Source of the DNA: UKL13-2 sp031368465
Lineage (GTDB): Bacteria > Pseudomonadota > Gammaproteobacteria > Burkholderiales > Usitatibacteraceae
Direction of reading: 5' to 3'
Assembly (NCBI GenBank): GCA_031368465.1
Contig: JANMNT010000168.1
Location: forward strand, 1-15,224
Length of the DNA: 15,224 nucleotides
In this document: piece after piece, positions 1 to 6,313 of the stretch
Layout: each line of letters starts with the position of its first letter
Position numbering within the stretch: the stretch's first letter is position 1
The notes under the pieces: model-generated
What the model saw: only the letters and a program-made list of their open reading frames with translations
Database searches by the model: none
Told to the model about the DNA's origin: nothing
Position numbers and translations under genes: made by a program

Positions 1-184
1 CGCAAATGACGTGTTGGTGGTGAGGTCAGGCGCGGCAGAAATATTGATCCCGTTTGTCGACGAGTATTTGCTGAATGTGGATCGTGATAAAAAAATTATC
101 ACGGTTCGGTGGGAAAAAGATTGGGACAAGTCGGAAAAACATCCGGGCAATGTGGCCGGTGAAGATCTGCAAAAAAACGCCTGA
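1..184 (+). CDS. rimM: Ribosome maturation factor RimM, C-terminal part (5' end outside window)
   Basis: The window opens inside a plus-strand frame (first full codon at position 2) that gives 60 residues and ends at TGA 182-184. The readable part begins ANDVLVV and continues through an ILIPFVDEYLLNVD stretch and an ITVRWEKDW stretch, matching the end of the RimM PRC-barrel domain. RimM is a cytoplasmic assembly factor that binds S19 and helps mature the 30S head. The tail after the barrel is short and polar (KHPGNVAGEDLQKNA). trmD follows 15 nt after the stop, as expected for the rpsP-rimM-trmD-rplS operon of proteobacteria; rpsP would lie just outside to the left. The identification rests on both the partial sequence and this gene order. 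Confidence 0.9.
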   Translation, partial: ANDVLVVRSGAAEILIPFVDEYLLNVDRDKKIITVRWEKDWDKSEKHPGNVAGEDLQKNA

Positions 185-199
185 TCCGGAAAGTTGGTG

Positions 200-973
200 A
201 TGAAGCGCTACGACGTAGTCACCTTGTTTCCGGAAATGTTTGATGCCATTGCCGATAGCGGCGTGACGCGGCGGGCGTTGGACAAAGCGGTGTGGGAACT
301 AACATGTTGGAACCCGCGTGATTTTGTTGATGACAATCACAAGACCATCGACGACCGCCCGTTTGGTGGCGGGCCGGGAATGGTGATGAAGGCGGCACCT
401 TTGCATTCAGCCATTGCGGCGGCAAAGGCGCGGCAGCAACAGTTTGGGGTTCGGCCACGGGTGATTTGTATGTCACCGCAGGCCAGACCGATGAAAGACG
501 TTGATGTGCGACGGCTTTCGGCGGAAGCAGGATTGGTTTTTTTGTGTGGCCGGTATGAGGGGATTGATGAGCGTTTGATTCAAACGCATGTCGATGAAGA
601 GCTCTCAATTGGCGACTACGTATTGTCGGGTGGTGAGTTGGCGGCGATGGTGGTGATTGATGCGATGGTGCGGTTGTTGCCCGGCGTGTTGAATGACGGT
701 GCATCTGCGGTGGAGGATTCATATTCACCGGCGCGCGATGGCTTGCTTGATCACCCGCACTACACACGGCCCGAGGAATGGATTGACGCGGGTGGCGGTG
801 AACGAGCGCACCCGGTGCCGCCGGTGTTGTTGGGTGGCAACCATGCTGAAATCGCCAAATGGCGGCGACGCATGGCGATAGAACGGACATGGTTGCGTCG
901 GCCTGAATTATTGGACAAGGTGACGTTGACCAAAGAAGAATTGCGATGGCTTGACGAAATCAAGAAGCAGTAG
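200..973 (+). CDS. trmD: tRNA (guanine-N1)-methyltransferase TrmD
   Basis: TrmD transfers a methyl group from S-adenosylmethionine to N1 of G37 in tRNAs reading codons such as CCN and CUN, preventing +1 frameshifting. The 257-residue product has the SPOUT (trefoil-knot) signatures: FPEMF near residue 10, DDRPFGGGPGMVM at 51-63, LCGRYEGIDERL at 115-126 and SIGDYVLSGGEL at 136-147. The catalytic-base loop is SAVED, with Asp173, followed by DHPHYTRP. I chose ATG 200 because GGAAAG at 188-193 sits 6 nt upstream; in-frame TTG 194 and GTG 197 are too close to it. Compared from memory with E. coli TrmD there are about three extra residues after the catalytic Asp (SYSPAR before DGLLD) and a longer Gly-rich segment after RPEEW. 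Cotranscribed with rimM and probably rplS. Confidence 0.96.
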   Translation: MKRYDVVTLFPEMFDAIADSGVTRRALDKAVWELTCWNPRDFVDDNHKTIDDRPFGGGPGMVMKAAPLHSAIAAAKARQQQFGVRPRVICMSPQARPMKDVDVRRLSAEAGLVFLCGRYEGIDERLIQTHVDEELSIGDYVLSGGELAAMVVIDAMVRLLPGVLNDGASAVEDSYSPARDGLLDHPHYTRPEEWIDAGGGERAHPVPPVLLGGNHAEIAKWRRRMAIERTWLRRPELLDKVTLTKEELRWLDEIKKQ

Positions 974-1066
974 CAAGTTGTTGAAAAAAGCAGGACAGCA
1001 GGCACACATCAACGTGCAGCAGGTTTCAAGGGTGCAAATATCGGCCCGCGTTGCGCTGTGTGATTA

Positions 1067-1092
1067 GGTGGATGGGCAAAACGGCCATCACC
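1067..1092 (+). promoter_or_regulatory. Imperfect hairpin in the trmD-rplS leader
   Basis: In the 143-bp gap between trmD and rplS, GGTG-G-ATGG (1067-1075) can pair with CCATCACC (1085-1092), an 8-bp stem with one bulged G around a short A-rich loop. It ends 13 nt before the rplS Shine-Dalgarno sequence (AAGGA, 1106-1110), so it could affect rplS translation or mRNA processing. No match to a named ribosomal-protein leader is claimed. Confidence 0.3.
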
Positions 1093-1116
1093 ATTGATTA
1101 ACAAAAAGGAAACAAC

Positions 1117-1500
1117 ATGAACCTGATTCAAATTTTGGAAGAAGAAGAAATTGCCCGCTTGGGCCGCAAGATCCCTGACTTCGCCCCCGGCGATACGGTG
1201 ATCGTCAACGTGAACGTGATCGAAGGCGAGCGCAAACGCGTTCAGGCTTACGAAGGCGTGGTGATTGCCAAGCGCAATCGCGGCCTGAATTCATCGTTTA
1301 TTGTCCGCAAGATTTCATCCGGCGAAGGCGTCGAGCGTACGTTTCAAAGCTATGCACCGACCATCGCGTCGATCGAAGTCAAGCGTCGTGGCGACGTGCG
1401 TCGTGCCAAGCTTTATTATTTGCGCGATCGTTCGGGCAAATCGGCGCGTATCAAGGAAAAGCTCGACTACGTGTCCTCACAGACCAAGGGCGAAGCGTAA
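1117..1500 (+). CDS. rplS: 50S ribosomal protein L19
   Basis: L19 lies at the 30S-50S interface and contributes to an intersubunit bridge. The 127-residue product has the family's normal length and recognisable blocks: PDFAPGDTVIVNVNVIEG near residues 20-37, RVQAYEGVVIAKRNRGLNSS near 41-60, and RRAKLYYLRDRSGKSARIKE near 95-114. ATG 1117 is preceded by AAGGA (1106-1110) with a 6-nt spacer. It is the last gene of the rimM-trmD-rplS operon, separated from trmD by 143 bp containing a small hairpin, and followed 23 bp downstream by a strong intrinsic terminator. The codon choice appears more biased towards C-ending codons than in trmD, as is usual for highly expressed ribosomal protein genes. Confidence 0.97.
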   Translation: MNLIQILEEEEIARLGRKIPDFAPGDTVIVNVNVIEGERKRVQAYEGVVIAKRNRGLNSSFIVRKISSGEGVERTFQSYAPTIASIEVKRRGDVRRAKLYYLRDRSGKSARIKEKLDYVSSQTKGEA

Positions 1501-1523
1501 GTCTTTTTCCCGGTATGTGTGGC

Positions 1524-1556
1524 AAAAAACCGCGGCCCTGTGTCGCGGTTTTTTTT
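1524..1556. terminator. Bidirectional intrinsic terminator between rplS and the AEC permease gene
   Basis: Six A residues (1524-1529), CCGCG (1530-1534), a 9-nt loop, CGCGG (1544-1548) and eight T residues (1549-1556). The A and T tracts extend the stem and act as U-tracts on both strands, so it can end the plus-strand rplS operon and the convergent minus-strand permease transcript (stop at 1595). Confidence 0.85.
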
Positions 1557-1594
1557 GTGCCCGCTGGGTCAATCAAACGATCAACACAGCCGGT

Positions 1595-2494
1595 CTAAAT
1601 CGCCCGCGCCACACCCAGCCAAATCGGAATCGACAACATGCCAAACAGCGTGCTGACGGTAATCGATTGCGCCACCACCGGGCCGTTGCCGCCCATGCGA
1701 ACGGCAAGGATGTAAGCCGACGTGGCGGTGGGTAGCGCGCCAAACAGCACCACCATATCAAAATACACGCCGCTGACGCCAAACCATTTTGCCAGCGCAA
1801 TGGCGGTGACCGGCATGACAATCAATTTGACCGCCATGTTGTAGGTAATCAAGGGCGCGTTGCGTCCGACGTTGGCCATGGTCAGCGCCGCTCCCACCGC
1901 CAACAGCCCGCAGGCCAGCGACGCCGCACCCATGCGCGAGATCAGCATTTGCATGACTTCCGGCAGCGGCAACCCGGAGAGCGAATACAACACGCCACCC
2001 ACCGTCGCCAGGATCAACGGGTTCTGAATCAATTCCTTCCAGACCGACACCTCCGAACCCTTGGCCAGCATCCAGACTGAGGCAATATTGCACAGCGGCA
2101 CCACCACACCAATCACAATGCCAAAGGCGGCAATACCGGCTTCGCCATGCAATCGTCCCGCAATGGCCAGACCGATGTATGAATTGAATCGAAACGCGGT
2201 TTGAAAACTCGACGTGTAGGATTTTTCGTCGGCCTTTACAACCCACTTGGCGGCGTACGCCACCACGATACCGATGGCGACAGTCAGCAAGGCGGTCTTT
2301 AACGCGGGTGCCGCCAACACAAAATCAAGCTTCTGTTTGGCAATCGAGTTAAACAGCAGCGCCGGAAACAGGACAAAATAAATCAGTTTTTCCAGCCCGC
2401 TCCAGAAATCGCGTCCCCAGCTGGTGATGCGATTCAAGACGAATCCAAACAAAATCAGCGCAAAATCGGGGATGAGCAGGATGGCGAAAGACAT
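1595..2494 (-). CDS. AEC (auxin efflux carrier) family permease
   Basis: The 299-residue product is hydrophobic throughout, with about ten predicted membrane spans, and fits the AEC/Mem_trans family by length and by its N-terminal pattern (ILLIPDFALILFGFVLNRI, then a FVLFPALLFNSIA segment near residues 41-53). Bacterial family members export or import small organic anions such as malonate or other carboxylates across the inner membrane; the substrate here cannot be read from the sequence. ATG 2494 has no clear Shine-Dalgarno sequence, and a perfect TATAAT lies only 5 nt upstream on the same strand, so the mRNA may start at or next to the start codon. The gene stands alone, convergent with rplS and divergent from the yeiH-like gene. 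Confidence 0.88.
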   Translation of the reverse strand: MSFAILLIPDFALILFGFVLNRITSWGRDFWSGLEKLIYFVLFPALLFNSIAKQKLDFVLAAPALKTALLTVAIGIVVAYAAKWVVKADEKSYTSSFQTAFRFNSYIGLAIAGRLHGEAGIAAFGIVIGVVVPLCNIASVWMLAKGSEVSVWKELIQNPLILATVGGVLYSLSGLPLPEVMQMLISRMGAASLACGLLAVGAALTMANVGRNAPLITYNMAVKLIVMPVTAIALAKWFGVSGVYFDMVVLFGALPTATSAYILAVRMGGNGPVVAQSITVSTLFGMLSIPIWLGVARAI

Positions 2495-2499
2495 GCTGA

Positions 2500-2505
2500 A
2501 TTATA
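2500..2505 (-). promoter_or_regulatory. Perfect -10 box (TATAAT) abutting the AEC permease start
   Basis: On the minus strand TATAAT is followed by TCAGC and then the ATG of the permease gene. A transcript starting at the usual distance from a -10 box would begin at or within a base or two of the ATG, implying a leaderless message. No good -35 hexamer is visible at 16-18 bp. Confidence 0.35.
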
Positions 2506-2538
2506 GGGGCCGGCACTTCATGCCACGACTTTAGGCAT

Positions 2539-2585
2539 GTCATCCCGGCGGACAACCACAGGGGTTGCGCCGGGCCGGGATCCAA
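2539..2585 (+). repeat. REP-like palindromic repeat, unit 1
   Basis: The unit begins GTCATCCCGGCG and ends GCCGGGATCCAA. Its stem pairs CCCGGCG (2544-2550) with CGCCGGG (2568-2574) and, after a 2-nt bulge, CAACC (2553-2557) with GGTTG (2563-2567), a 12-bp hairpin around an ACAGG loop. The pattern GTCAT-CCC...GGG-ATCCA resembles the abundant REP-like intergenic repeats of many proteobacteria. It lies head to head with unit 2. Confidence 0.7.
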
Positions 2586-2610
2586 GTTGCCGTTTGCAGC
2601 CCGCTCGCTG

Positions 2611-2640
2611 AAATTGGACCCCGGCCTCCGCCGGGGAGAC
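2611..2640 (-). repeat. REP-like palindromic repeat, unit 2 (inverted relative to unit 1)
   Basis: Read on the minus strand it begins GTCTCCCCGGCG and ends GGCCGGGGTCCAATTT, the same layout as unit 1 in the opposite orientation. CCCCGGC (2619-2625) pairs with GCCGGGG (2630-2636) around a 4-nt loop. The two inverted units 26 bp apart resemble a BIME-type pair, which in other bacteria act as binding, termination or mRNA-stabilising elements and are moved by RAYT transposases. Confidence 0.7.
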
Positions 2641-2851
2641 ACTTTTCATATTGCCGTTCAGCTCACCAATTTTGTTTCTCAAGCAGTGGCGTTCCGCTTA
2701 AGGTAGCGCCATGCGGGCCGGCGTTACAAATCCGCGATAATGAACGGCATATGGCGAACCCACTTCAAATATCAGAGTCAAGTAAACACGGCTGTTTCCA
2801 GCCACTTTTGCCTGTAAACGCCCGCGCCTGCTTGTGTTTTAATTTCAACAC

Positions 2852-2865
2852 CCGCCCTTCGGCGG
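2852..2865 (+). promoter_or_regulatory. Small hairpin just upstream of the yeiH-like start
   Basis: CCGCC (2852-2856) and GGCGG (2861-2865) flank a CTTC loop and end 16 nt before the TTG start at 2882. The 3' arm followed by a run of A is the only purine-rich stretch near the start, so the hairpin may limit ribosome access. The evidence is structural only. Confidence 0.2.
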
Positions 2866-2881
2866 AAAAATCCTTTTCCCA

Positions 2882-3889
2882 TTGAGCGCCACCACCCCAT
2901 TCTGGAAAACCGTCATCCCCGGCCTGACGGCAGCAGTCGTGATCGCCATTGCCGCGATGTTTCTGGCCGAGCACTATCGGGCCTCGGCGATGTTGTTTGC
3001 GTTGCTGCTTGGCATGGCGCTGAATTTTCTGGGGCAGGAGGGACGCACCGTGCCCGGCGTGATTTGGTCCGCGTCACCGCTGCTGCGGATCGGTGTCGCG
3101 CTGCTTGGCCTGCGCATCACCTTTGGCGAGATCGCCGGACTGGGCATCAACGTGACACTGCTGGTGGTAACCGCCGTGATCGCCACCATCGTGTTCGGCG
3201 CAATCATGAGCCGCTTTGTGCGCGCCGAAAATAACTTCGGTGTGCTCACCGGCGGGGCGGTTGCCATTTGTGGCGCATCGGCCGCGCTCGCGGTCTCGGC
3301 AATCCTGCCCAGACACGCCAACACCAACCGCGATGCAACGTTCACCGTCATCGGTGTTACCGCGCTGTCGACCATTGCCATGGTCATCTATCCATTGGTC
3401 TCACACGCCATAGGGTTTACCGATCGTCAGGCGGGCATTTTTTTGGGTGCCACCATCCATGACGTTGCGCAGGTGATCGGTGCCGGCTATTCGGTGTCGC
3501 CGGAGGCGGGTGATACGGCGACGATTGTCAAACTGCTGCGTGTGGCGATGCTGCTGCCGGTGATCTTGGTGCTGTCGATTGTGTTTCGCAATCAGCATGT
3601 CGCCAATGCCGACGGCACCCATCCCAAAAAGCCGCCGCTGTTGCCGTGGTTTGCCGTGGCATTCGGGTTGTTGGTCGCGCTGAATAGTCTGGTGGCGCTG
3701 CCTAAAGAGTTTTTGTCGTTTGCCAACGGGACATCGCGCTTTTTGCTGGTCACCGCGATTGCCGCCATCGGCATGAAAACCCAACTCAAGGAGCTGGTGT
3801 TGTTGGGCTGGCGGCCGGTGGTGTTGATTGTCGGCGAAACGGTGTTTCTGGCCGGCATGATCATCGTCGGCATGAAGTGGTTTTTGTAA
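2882..3889 (+). CDS. YeiH/UPF0324 family membrane protein (putative sulfate exporter family)
   Basis: The 335-residue, very hydrophobic product matches the YeiH/UPF0324 family in length and pattern: FIPGL-like start (VIPGLTAAVV), ALLLGMALN near residues 41-49, LLRIGVALLGLRITFGEIAGLGI near 67-89, GAVAICGASAALAVSAILP near 125-143, and a conserved TIHDVAQVIGAGY block near 191-203. About ten inner-membrane spans are expected. The family is annotated as putative sulfate exporter; transport of this ion is not shown by the sequence. The start is TTG 2882: the frame is stopped at 2840-2842, no ATG or GTG lies between, and the N-terminus then aligns with the family. The ribosome binding site is weak. 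ogt follows 24 nt downstream on the same strand, so the two may share a transcript. Confidence 0.88.
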   Translation: MSATTPFWKTVIPGLTAAVVIAIAAMFLAEHYRASAMLFALLLGMALNFLGQEGRTVPGVIWSASPLLRIGVALLGLRITFGEIAGLGINVTLLVVTAVIATIVFGAIMSRFVRAENNFGVLTGGAVAICGASAALAVSAILPRHANTNRDATFTVIGVTALSTIAMVIYPLVSHAIGFTDRQAGIFLGATIHDVAQVIGAGYSVSPEAGDTATIVKLLRVAMLLPVILVLSIVFRNQHVANADGTHPKKPPLLPWFAVAFGLLVALNSLVALPKEFLSFANGTSRFLLVTAIAAIGMKTQLKELVLLGWRPVVLIVGETVFLAGMIIVGMKWFL

Positions 3890-3913
3890 CTGACTGACCC
3901 GGCCTGACAACAC

Positions 3914-4432
3914 GTGACACCCACCGCCCACCCTCACACTAAATACAATGCGATCCTGGTTGCGCCATTCGGCTGTGTCGGCATTGTCAGCGACGACCGC
4001 CATGTGACAGCCATCCATTTGTTGCCCGCCGGCATTGCCGCCAAGCCGCCGCTAAAAAATTCGCTGGCGCATCTGGCGTGTGTACAACTGATGTCGTATT
4101 TCAACAACCCAAAATTTCGCTTTGACCTGCCGGTGCGCCTAAGCGGCAGTAAACATCAGCTCGACGTCTGGCAGGCCATGTGCGACATCGCGCCAGGCAC
4201 CACCCGGACTTACGGCGATGTCGCCACAACCATCGGCTCGAACGCGCGTGCCGTCGGCGGTGCCTGCGGCAAAAATCCCGTACCGATTGTGGTTCCGTGT
4301 CACCGCATTGTTGCCGCCAACGGGCTGGGCGGCTTTATGGGTACGCGCGATGCCAAAACAAACCCGCTTGCCATCAAACGCTGGTTGTTGACCCACGAAG
4401 GCGCACTTGCCGCGTCCGGCTCGCTGCTATGA
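3914..4432 (+). CDS. ogt: Methylated-DNA--[protein]-cysteine S-methyltransferase (O6-alkylguanine repair)
   Basis: This suicide repair protein removes methyl or alkyl groups from O6 of guanine by irreversible transfer to its own cysteine. The 172-residue product has the active-site motif PCHRIV at 128-133 (nucleophile Cys129), the helix-turn-helix with the arginine finger in ARAVGGA (Arg112), and TRTYGDVA at 98-105, which starts the DNA-binding domain. An N-terminal RNase-H-like domain of about 75 residues precedes it; no AraC-type Ada domain is present, so it is Ogt-like. The start is GTG 3914, with no strong Shine-Dalgarno sequence. Its TGA overlaps the ATG of xerD (ATGA, 4429-4432), indicating translational coupling. 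The family GGF motif appears as LGGFMG near residue 140. Confidence 0.94.
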   Translation: MTPTAHPHTKYNAILVAPFGCVGIVSDDRHVTAIHLLPAGIAAKPPLKNSLAHLACVQLMSYFNNPKFRFDLPVRLSGSKHQLDVWQAMCDIAPGTTRTYGDVATTIGSNARAVGGACGKNPVPIVVPCHRIVAANGLGGFMGTRDAKTNPLAIKRWLLTHEGALAASGSLL

Positions 4433-5337
4433 ATATCGATAAACAATACGATCCGATCATCGATCAATTCACCGACAGCCTGTTTTTGTCCGACGGGTTG
4501 GCGAAAAATACCATCGAAAGTTATCGGCGCGATTTGGTGCAATTGGATACCTGGCTGGTCAATCACAAACGTGCGTCTCTGCTCAAACTCGACATAACGG
4601 ATTTGCAATCCTATTTTGCCGATCGTATCAGCGTTGACCTCGCCAGCCCGCGCACCACGGCGCGCCTGACCTCAACCTTGAAACGTTTTTACCAATACGC
4701 GTTGCGCGAAAAACTTGCCGAAATTGATCCGAGTGCACAACTCGACGCGCCAAAGCTGCCACGCAGCCTGCCGAAGTCATTGTCCGAAGCTGACGTTGAG
4801 GCGCTACTGGCAGCGCCGAATGTCGATACACCGCTTGGACTACGCGACCGCGCCATGCTCGAAACACTTTATGCCGCCGGACTGCGTGTGACGGAGTTAA
4901 TCGCGCTACCGGTGTCGCAGCTCAGCCTGAACCAACAGGTGGTGCGCATCATGGGCAAGGGCAGCAAGGAGCGGCTGGTGCCGATCGGGCAGGTTGCCGC
5001 CGATTGGCTTGACCGCTACATGCGCGACGCACGCAACACCATTCTTGATGGCAAGAAGTCAGACGGCCTGTTTGTCACGGCCCGTGGCAAGACCATGTCA
5101 CGGCAGATGTTCTGGAATCTCATCAAACGATACGCCGTCCGCGCCGGCATTCAAGCCGCCATTTCGCCTCACGTACTGCGCCACGCATTCGCCACACACT
5201 TGATCAACCATGGCGCGGATTTACGGGTGGTGCAATTGTTGCTCGGACACGCAGACATCACCACCACCCAGATTTACACCCACGTGGCGCGTGAACGGCT
5301 GAAATTGATTCATGCGCAACACCATCCGCGCGGCTGA
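4429..5337 (+). CDS. xerD: Site-specific tyrosine recombinase XerD
   Basis: XerD works with XerC at dif to resolve chromosome dimers at the septum, activated by FtsK. The 302-residue product has an N-terminal SAM-like core-binding domain (about 1-110) and a catalytic domain (about 115-300). All catalytic residues are visible: Arg153 (AAGLRVTEL), Lys177 (MGKGSKER), His248 and Arg251 (SPHVLRHAFATH), His274 (LLGHADITTT) and Tyr283 (QIYTHV). The C-terminus HAQHHPRG is typical of XerD rather than XerC, which supports the symbol. The frame is open upstream to 4180, but that part overlaps ogt; ATG 4429 gives the family's normal length and a four-base overlap with the ogt stop. ybaK starts 9 nt after the stop. 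This is the housekeeping recombinase; no integron or phage genes surround it. Confidence 0.95.
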   Translation: MNIDKQYDPIIDQFTDSLFLSDGLAKNTIESYRRDLVQLDTWLVNHKRASLLKLDITDLQSYFADRISVDLASPRTTARLTSTLKRFYQYALREKLAEIDPSAQLDAPKLPRSLPKSLSEADVEALLAAPNVDTPLGLRDRAMLETLYAAGLRVTELIALPVSQLSLNQQVVRIMGKGSKERLVPIGQVAADWLDRYMRDARNTILDGKKSDGLFVTARGKTMSRQMFWNLIKRYAVRAGIQAAISPHVLRHAFATHLINHGADLRVVQLLLGHADITTTQIYTHVARERLKLIHAQHHPRG

Positions 5338-5346
5338 TCCGGATTC

Positions 5347-5835
5347 ATGAGCAAACATTCGGAAACCCCCGCCACCGTCATGCTCAAGGCGCATGCCGTC
5401 GAATACACCGAACATACCTATGAATATGTTGAACATGGCGGTACCGGGGTCTCGTCGAGTTCGTTGGGCGTCGATGAGCATCATGTGGTCAAGACACTCA
5501 TTTTTGAAGACGACAAACGCCAGCCGTTATGCGTGTTGATGCACGGCGATCGCAAGGTTTCAACCAAAGAACTCGCGCGACAGATCGGTGTAAAGCGGGT
5601 GGCGCCGTGCAAACCGGAAGACGCATTTCGGCACTCCGGCTATATGGTCGGCGGCTGCTCGCCGTTCGGATTGCGCAAACCCATGCCGGTCTACCTGCAG
5701 AAAAGCGTGCTTGAACTTGCGCGCATTTACATCAACGGCGGCAAGCGCGGCTTTTTGGTGGGTATGCCACCGCAGGAAATTGTGCGGGTGGTTGCGCCGG
5801 TGCTGGTCGATGCGTGTTTGATCGAACCCGTTTAA
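5347..5835 (+). CDS. ybaK: Cys-tRNA(Pro)/Cys-tRNA(Cys) deacylase YbaK/EbsC
   Basis: YbaK is a cytoplasmic trans-editing factor that hydrolyses cysteine mischarged on tRNA-Pro by prolyl-tRNA synthetase. The 162-residue product has the usual length and the family landmarks: VVKTLIF at 47-53 with the essential lysine as Lys49 (Lys46 in E. coli), MHGDRKVSTKELA near 65-77, and the GGCSPFG loop at 102-108. The ATG at 5347 lies 9 nt after the xerD stop, so it is probably translated from the ogt-xerD transcript; the Shine-Dalgarno match is poor. folB converges from the other strand with only 16 bp between the stop codons, and no hairpin terminator is obvious there. Confidence 0.93.
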   Translation: MSKHSETPATVMLKAHAVEYTEHTYEYVEHGGTGVSSSSLGVDEHHVVKTLIFEDDKRQPLCVLMHGDRKVSTKELARQIGVKRVAPCKPEDAFRHSGYMVGGCSPFGLRKPMPVYLQKSVLELARIYINGGKRGFLVGMPPQEIVRVVAPVLVDACLIEPV

Positions 5836-5851
5836 AACACCGGTCGTTCGC

Positions 5852-6250
5852 CTAGTCAGTCGTTCCCGGCGGCGCATGTTTCGCCGCCACGGTTGGGTCA
5901 TGCCGTGAACGCGCAATGGTCACGCCGACGCGTTTGACACCGCGCATGTGGCCGATTTTGGCAACACTGATTTTTACCCATTGGGCGTTGAAGTCATGGA
6001 ACAACACTTGGGTGACGTGTTCGGCCAGCGCCTCAAGCAACTTGAATTTTGCGCCGGCCAGATCTGACTTGAGCCGTTCGACAACCTTGCCATAGTCGAT
6101 CGTGTCGCGGATCGAGTCACTCTCACCGGCACGGTGTGTGTCCAGCCCGATATCGATGTCGAGTTCGAGCGTCTGCGGGCGTTGCTGCTCCCACTCATAG
6201 ACACCGATCCATGCATCGGCACGAAATTCGCGAATAAAAATGATATCCAT
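5852..6250 (-). CDS. folB: Dihydroneopterin aldolase FolB
   Basis: FolB cleaves 7,8-dihydroneopterin to 6-hydroxymethyl-7,8-dihydropterin and glycolaldehyde in folate synthesis. The 132-residue product has the family pattern: IREFRADAWIGVYEWE near 6-21 with a conserved Glu21, DTIDYGKV with Tyr53, KLLEALAEH with Glu73, and ISVAKIG with Lys98, which match the known active-site Tyr, Glu and Lys positions within two residues. About 15 polar residues extend the C-terminus beyond the core. It is transcribed away from plsY with 63 bp between the two starts, a divergent folB/plsY arrangement I associate with betaproteobacteria. A TACAAT sequence (minus strand, 6295-6300) is the best -10 candidate, without a convincing -35. 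Confidence 0.92.
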   Translation of the reverse strand: MDIIFIREFRADAWIGVYEWEQQRPQTLELDIDIGLDTHRAGESDSIRDTIDYGKVVERLKSDLAGAKFKLLEALAEHVTQVLFHDFNAQWVKISVAKIGHMRGVKRVGVTIARSRHDPTVAAKHAPPGTTD

Positions 6251-6294
6251 AGATGGGATGTTGACGTGACCGGAAGTAACGCTGAAGTGTTGGT

Positions 6295-6300
6295 ATTGTA
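6295..6300 (-). promoter_or_regulatory. Candidate -10 box for folB
   Basis: TACAAT on the minus strand matches five of six positions of the sigma-70 -10 consensus and lies 45 nt upstream of the folB ATG in the 63-bp folB/plsY gap. No -35 hexamer with acceptable spacing is visible, so this is a weak call. Confidence 0.25.
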
Positions 6301-6313
6301 AACTACCCCCTCA

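Larger units (their letters stand above)
2495..2881. other. 387-bp divergent intergenic region between the AEC permease and yeiH-like genes
   Basis: This stretch holds the permease -10 box next to its start, a pair of inverted REP-like hairpins (2539-2640), a small hairpin GGCTG-TTTC-CAGCC at 2790-2803, and a hairpin just upstream of the yeiH-like gene (2852-2865). Open frames crossing it, for example 2565-2885, translate the repeat into RRRPGS-like peptides and are not convincing genes. I see no tRNA and no clear promoter for the yeiH-like gene. Confidence 0.6.

Noticed and set aside
219..890. Minus-strand frame opposite trmD (223 codons)
   Set aside because: His/Pro-rich shadow of trmD with no domain.
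2565..2885. Plus-strand frame of 106 codons in the AEC-yeiH gap
   Set aside because: It starts inside the REP-like repeat, has no family resemblance, and the opposite strand of the repeat gives the RRRPGS-type peptide commonly mispredicted from such elements.
3401..4018. Long minus-strand open frame (205 codons) opposite the yeiH-like and ogt genes
   Set aside because: Its translation is rich in His, Gln and Arg with no recognisable domain, as expected for the antisense of membrane-protein codons, and two solid genes lie on the other strand.
4180..4428. Upstream extension of the xerD frame
   Set aside because: It overlaps ogt in another frame; ATG 4429 gives the normal XerD length and an ATGA junction.
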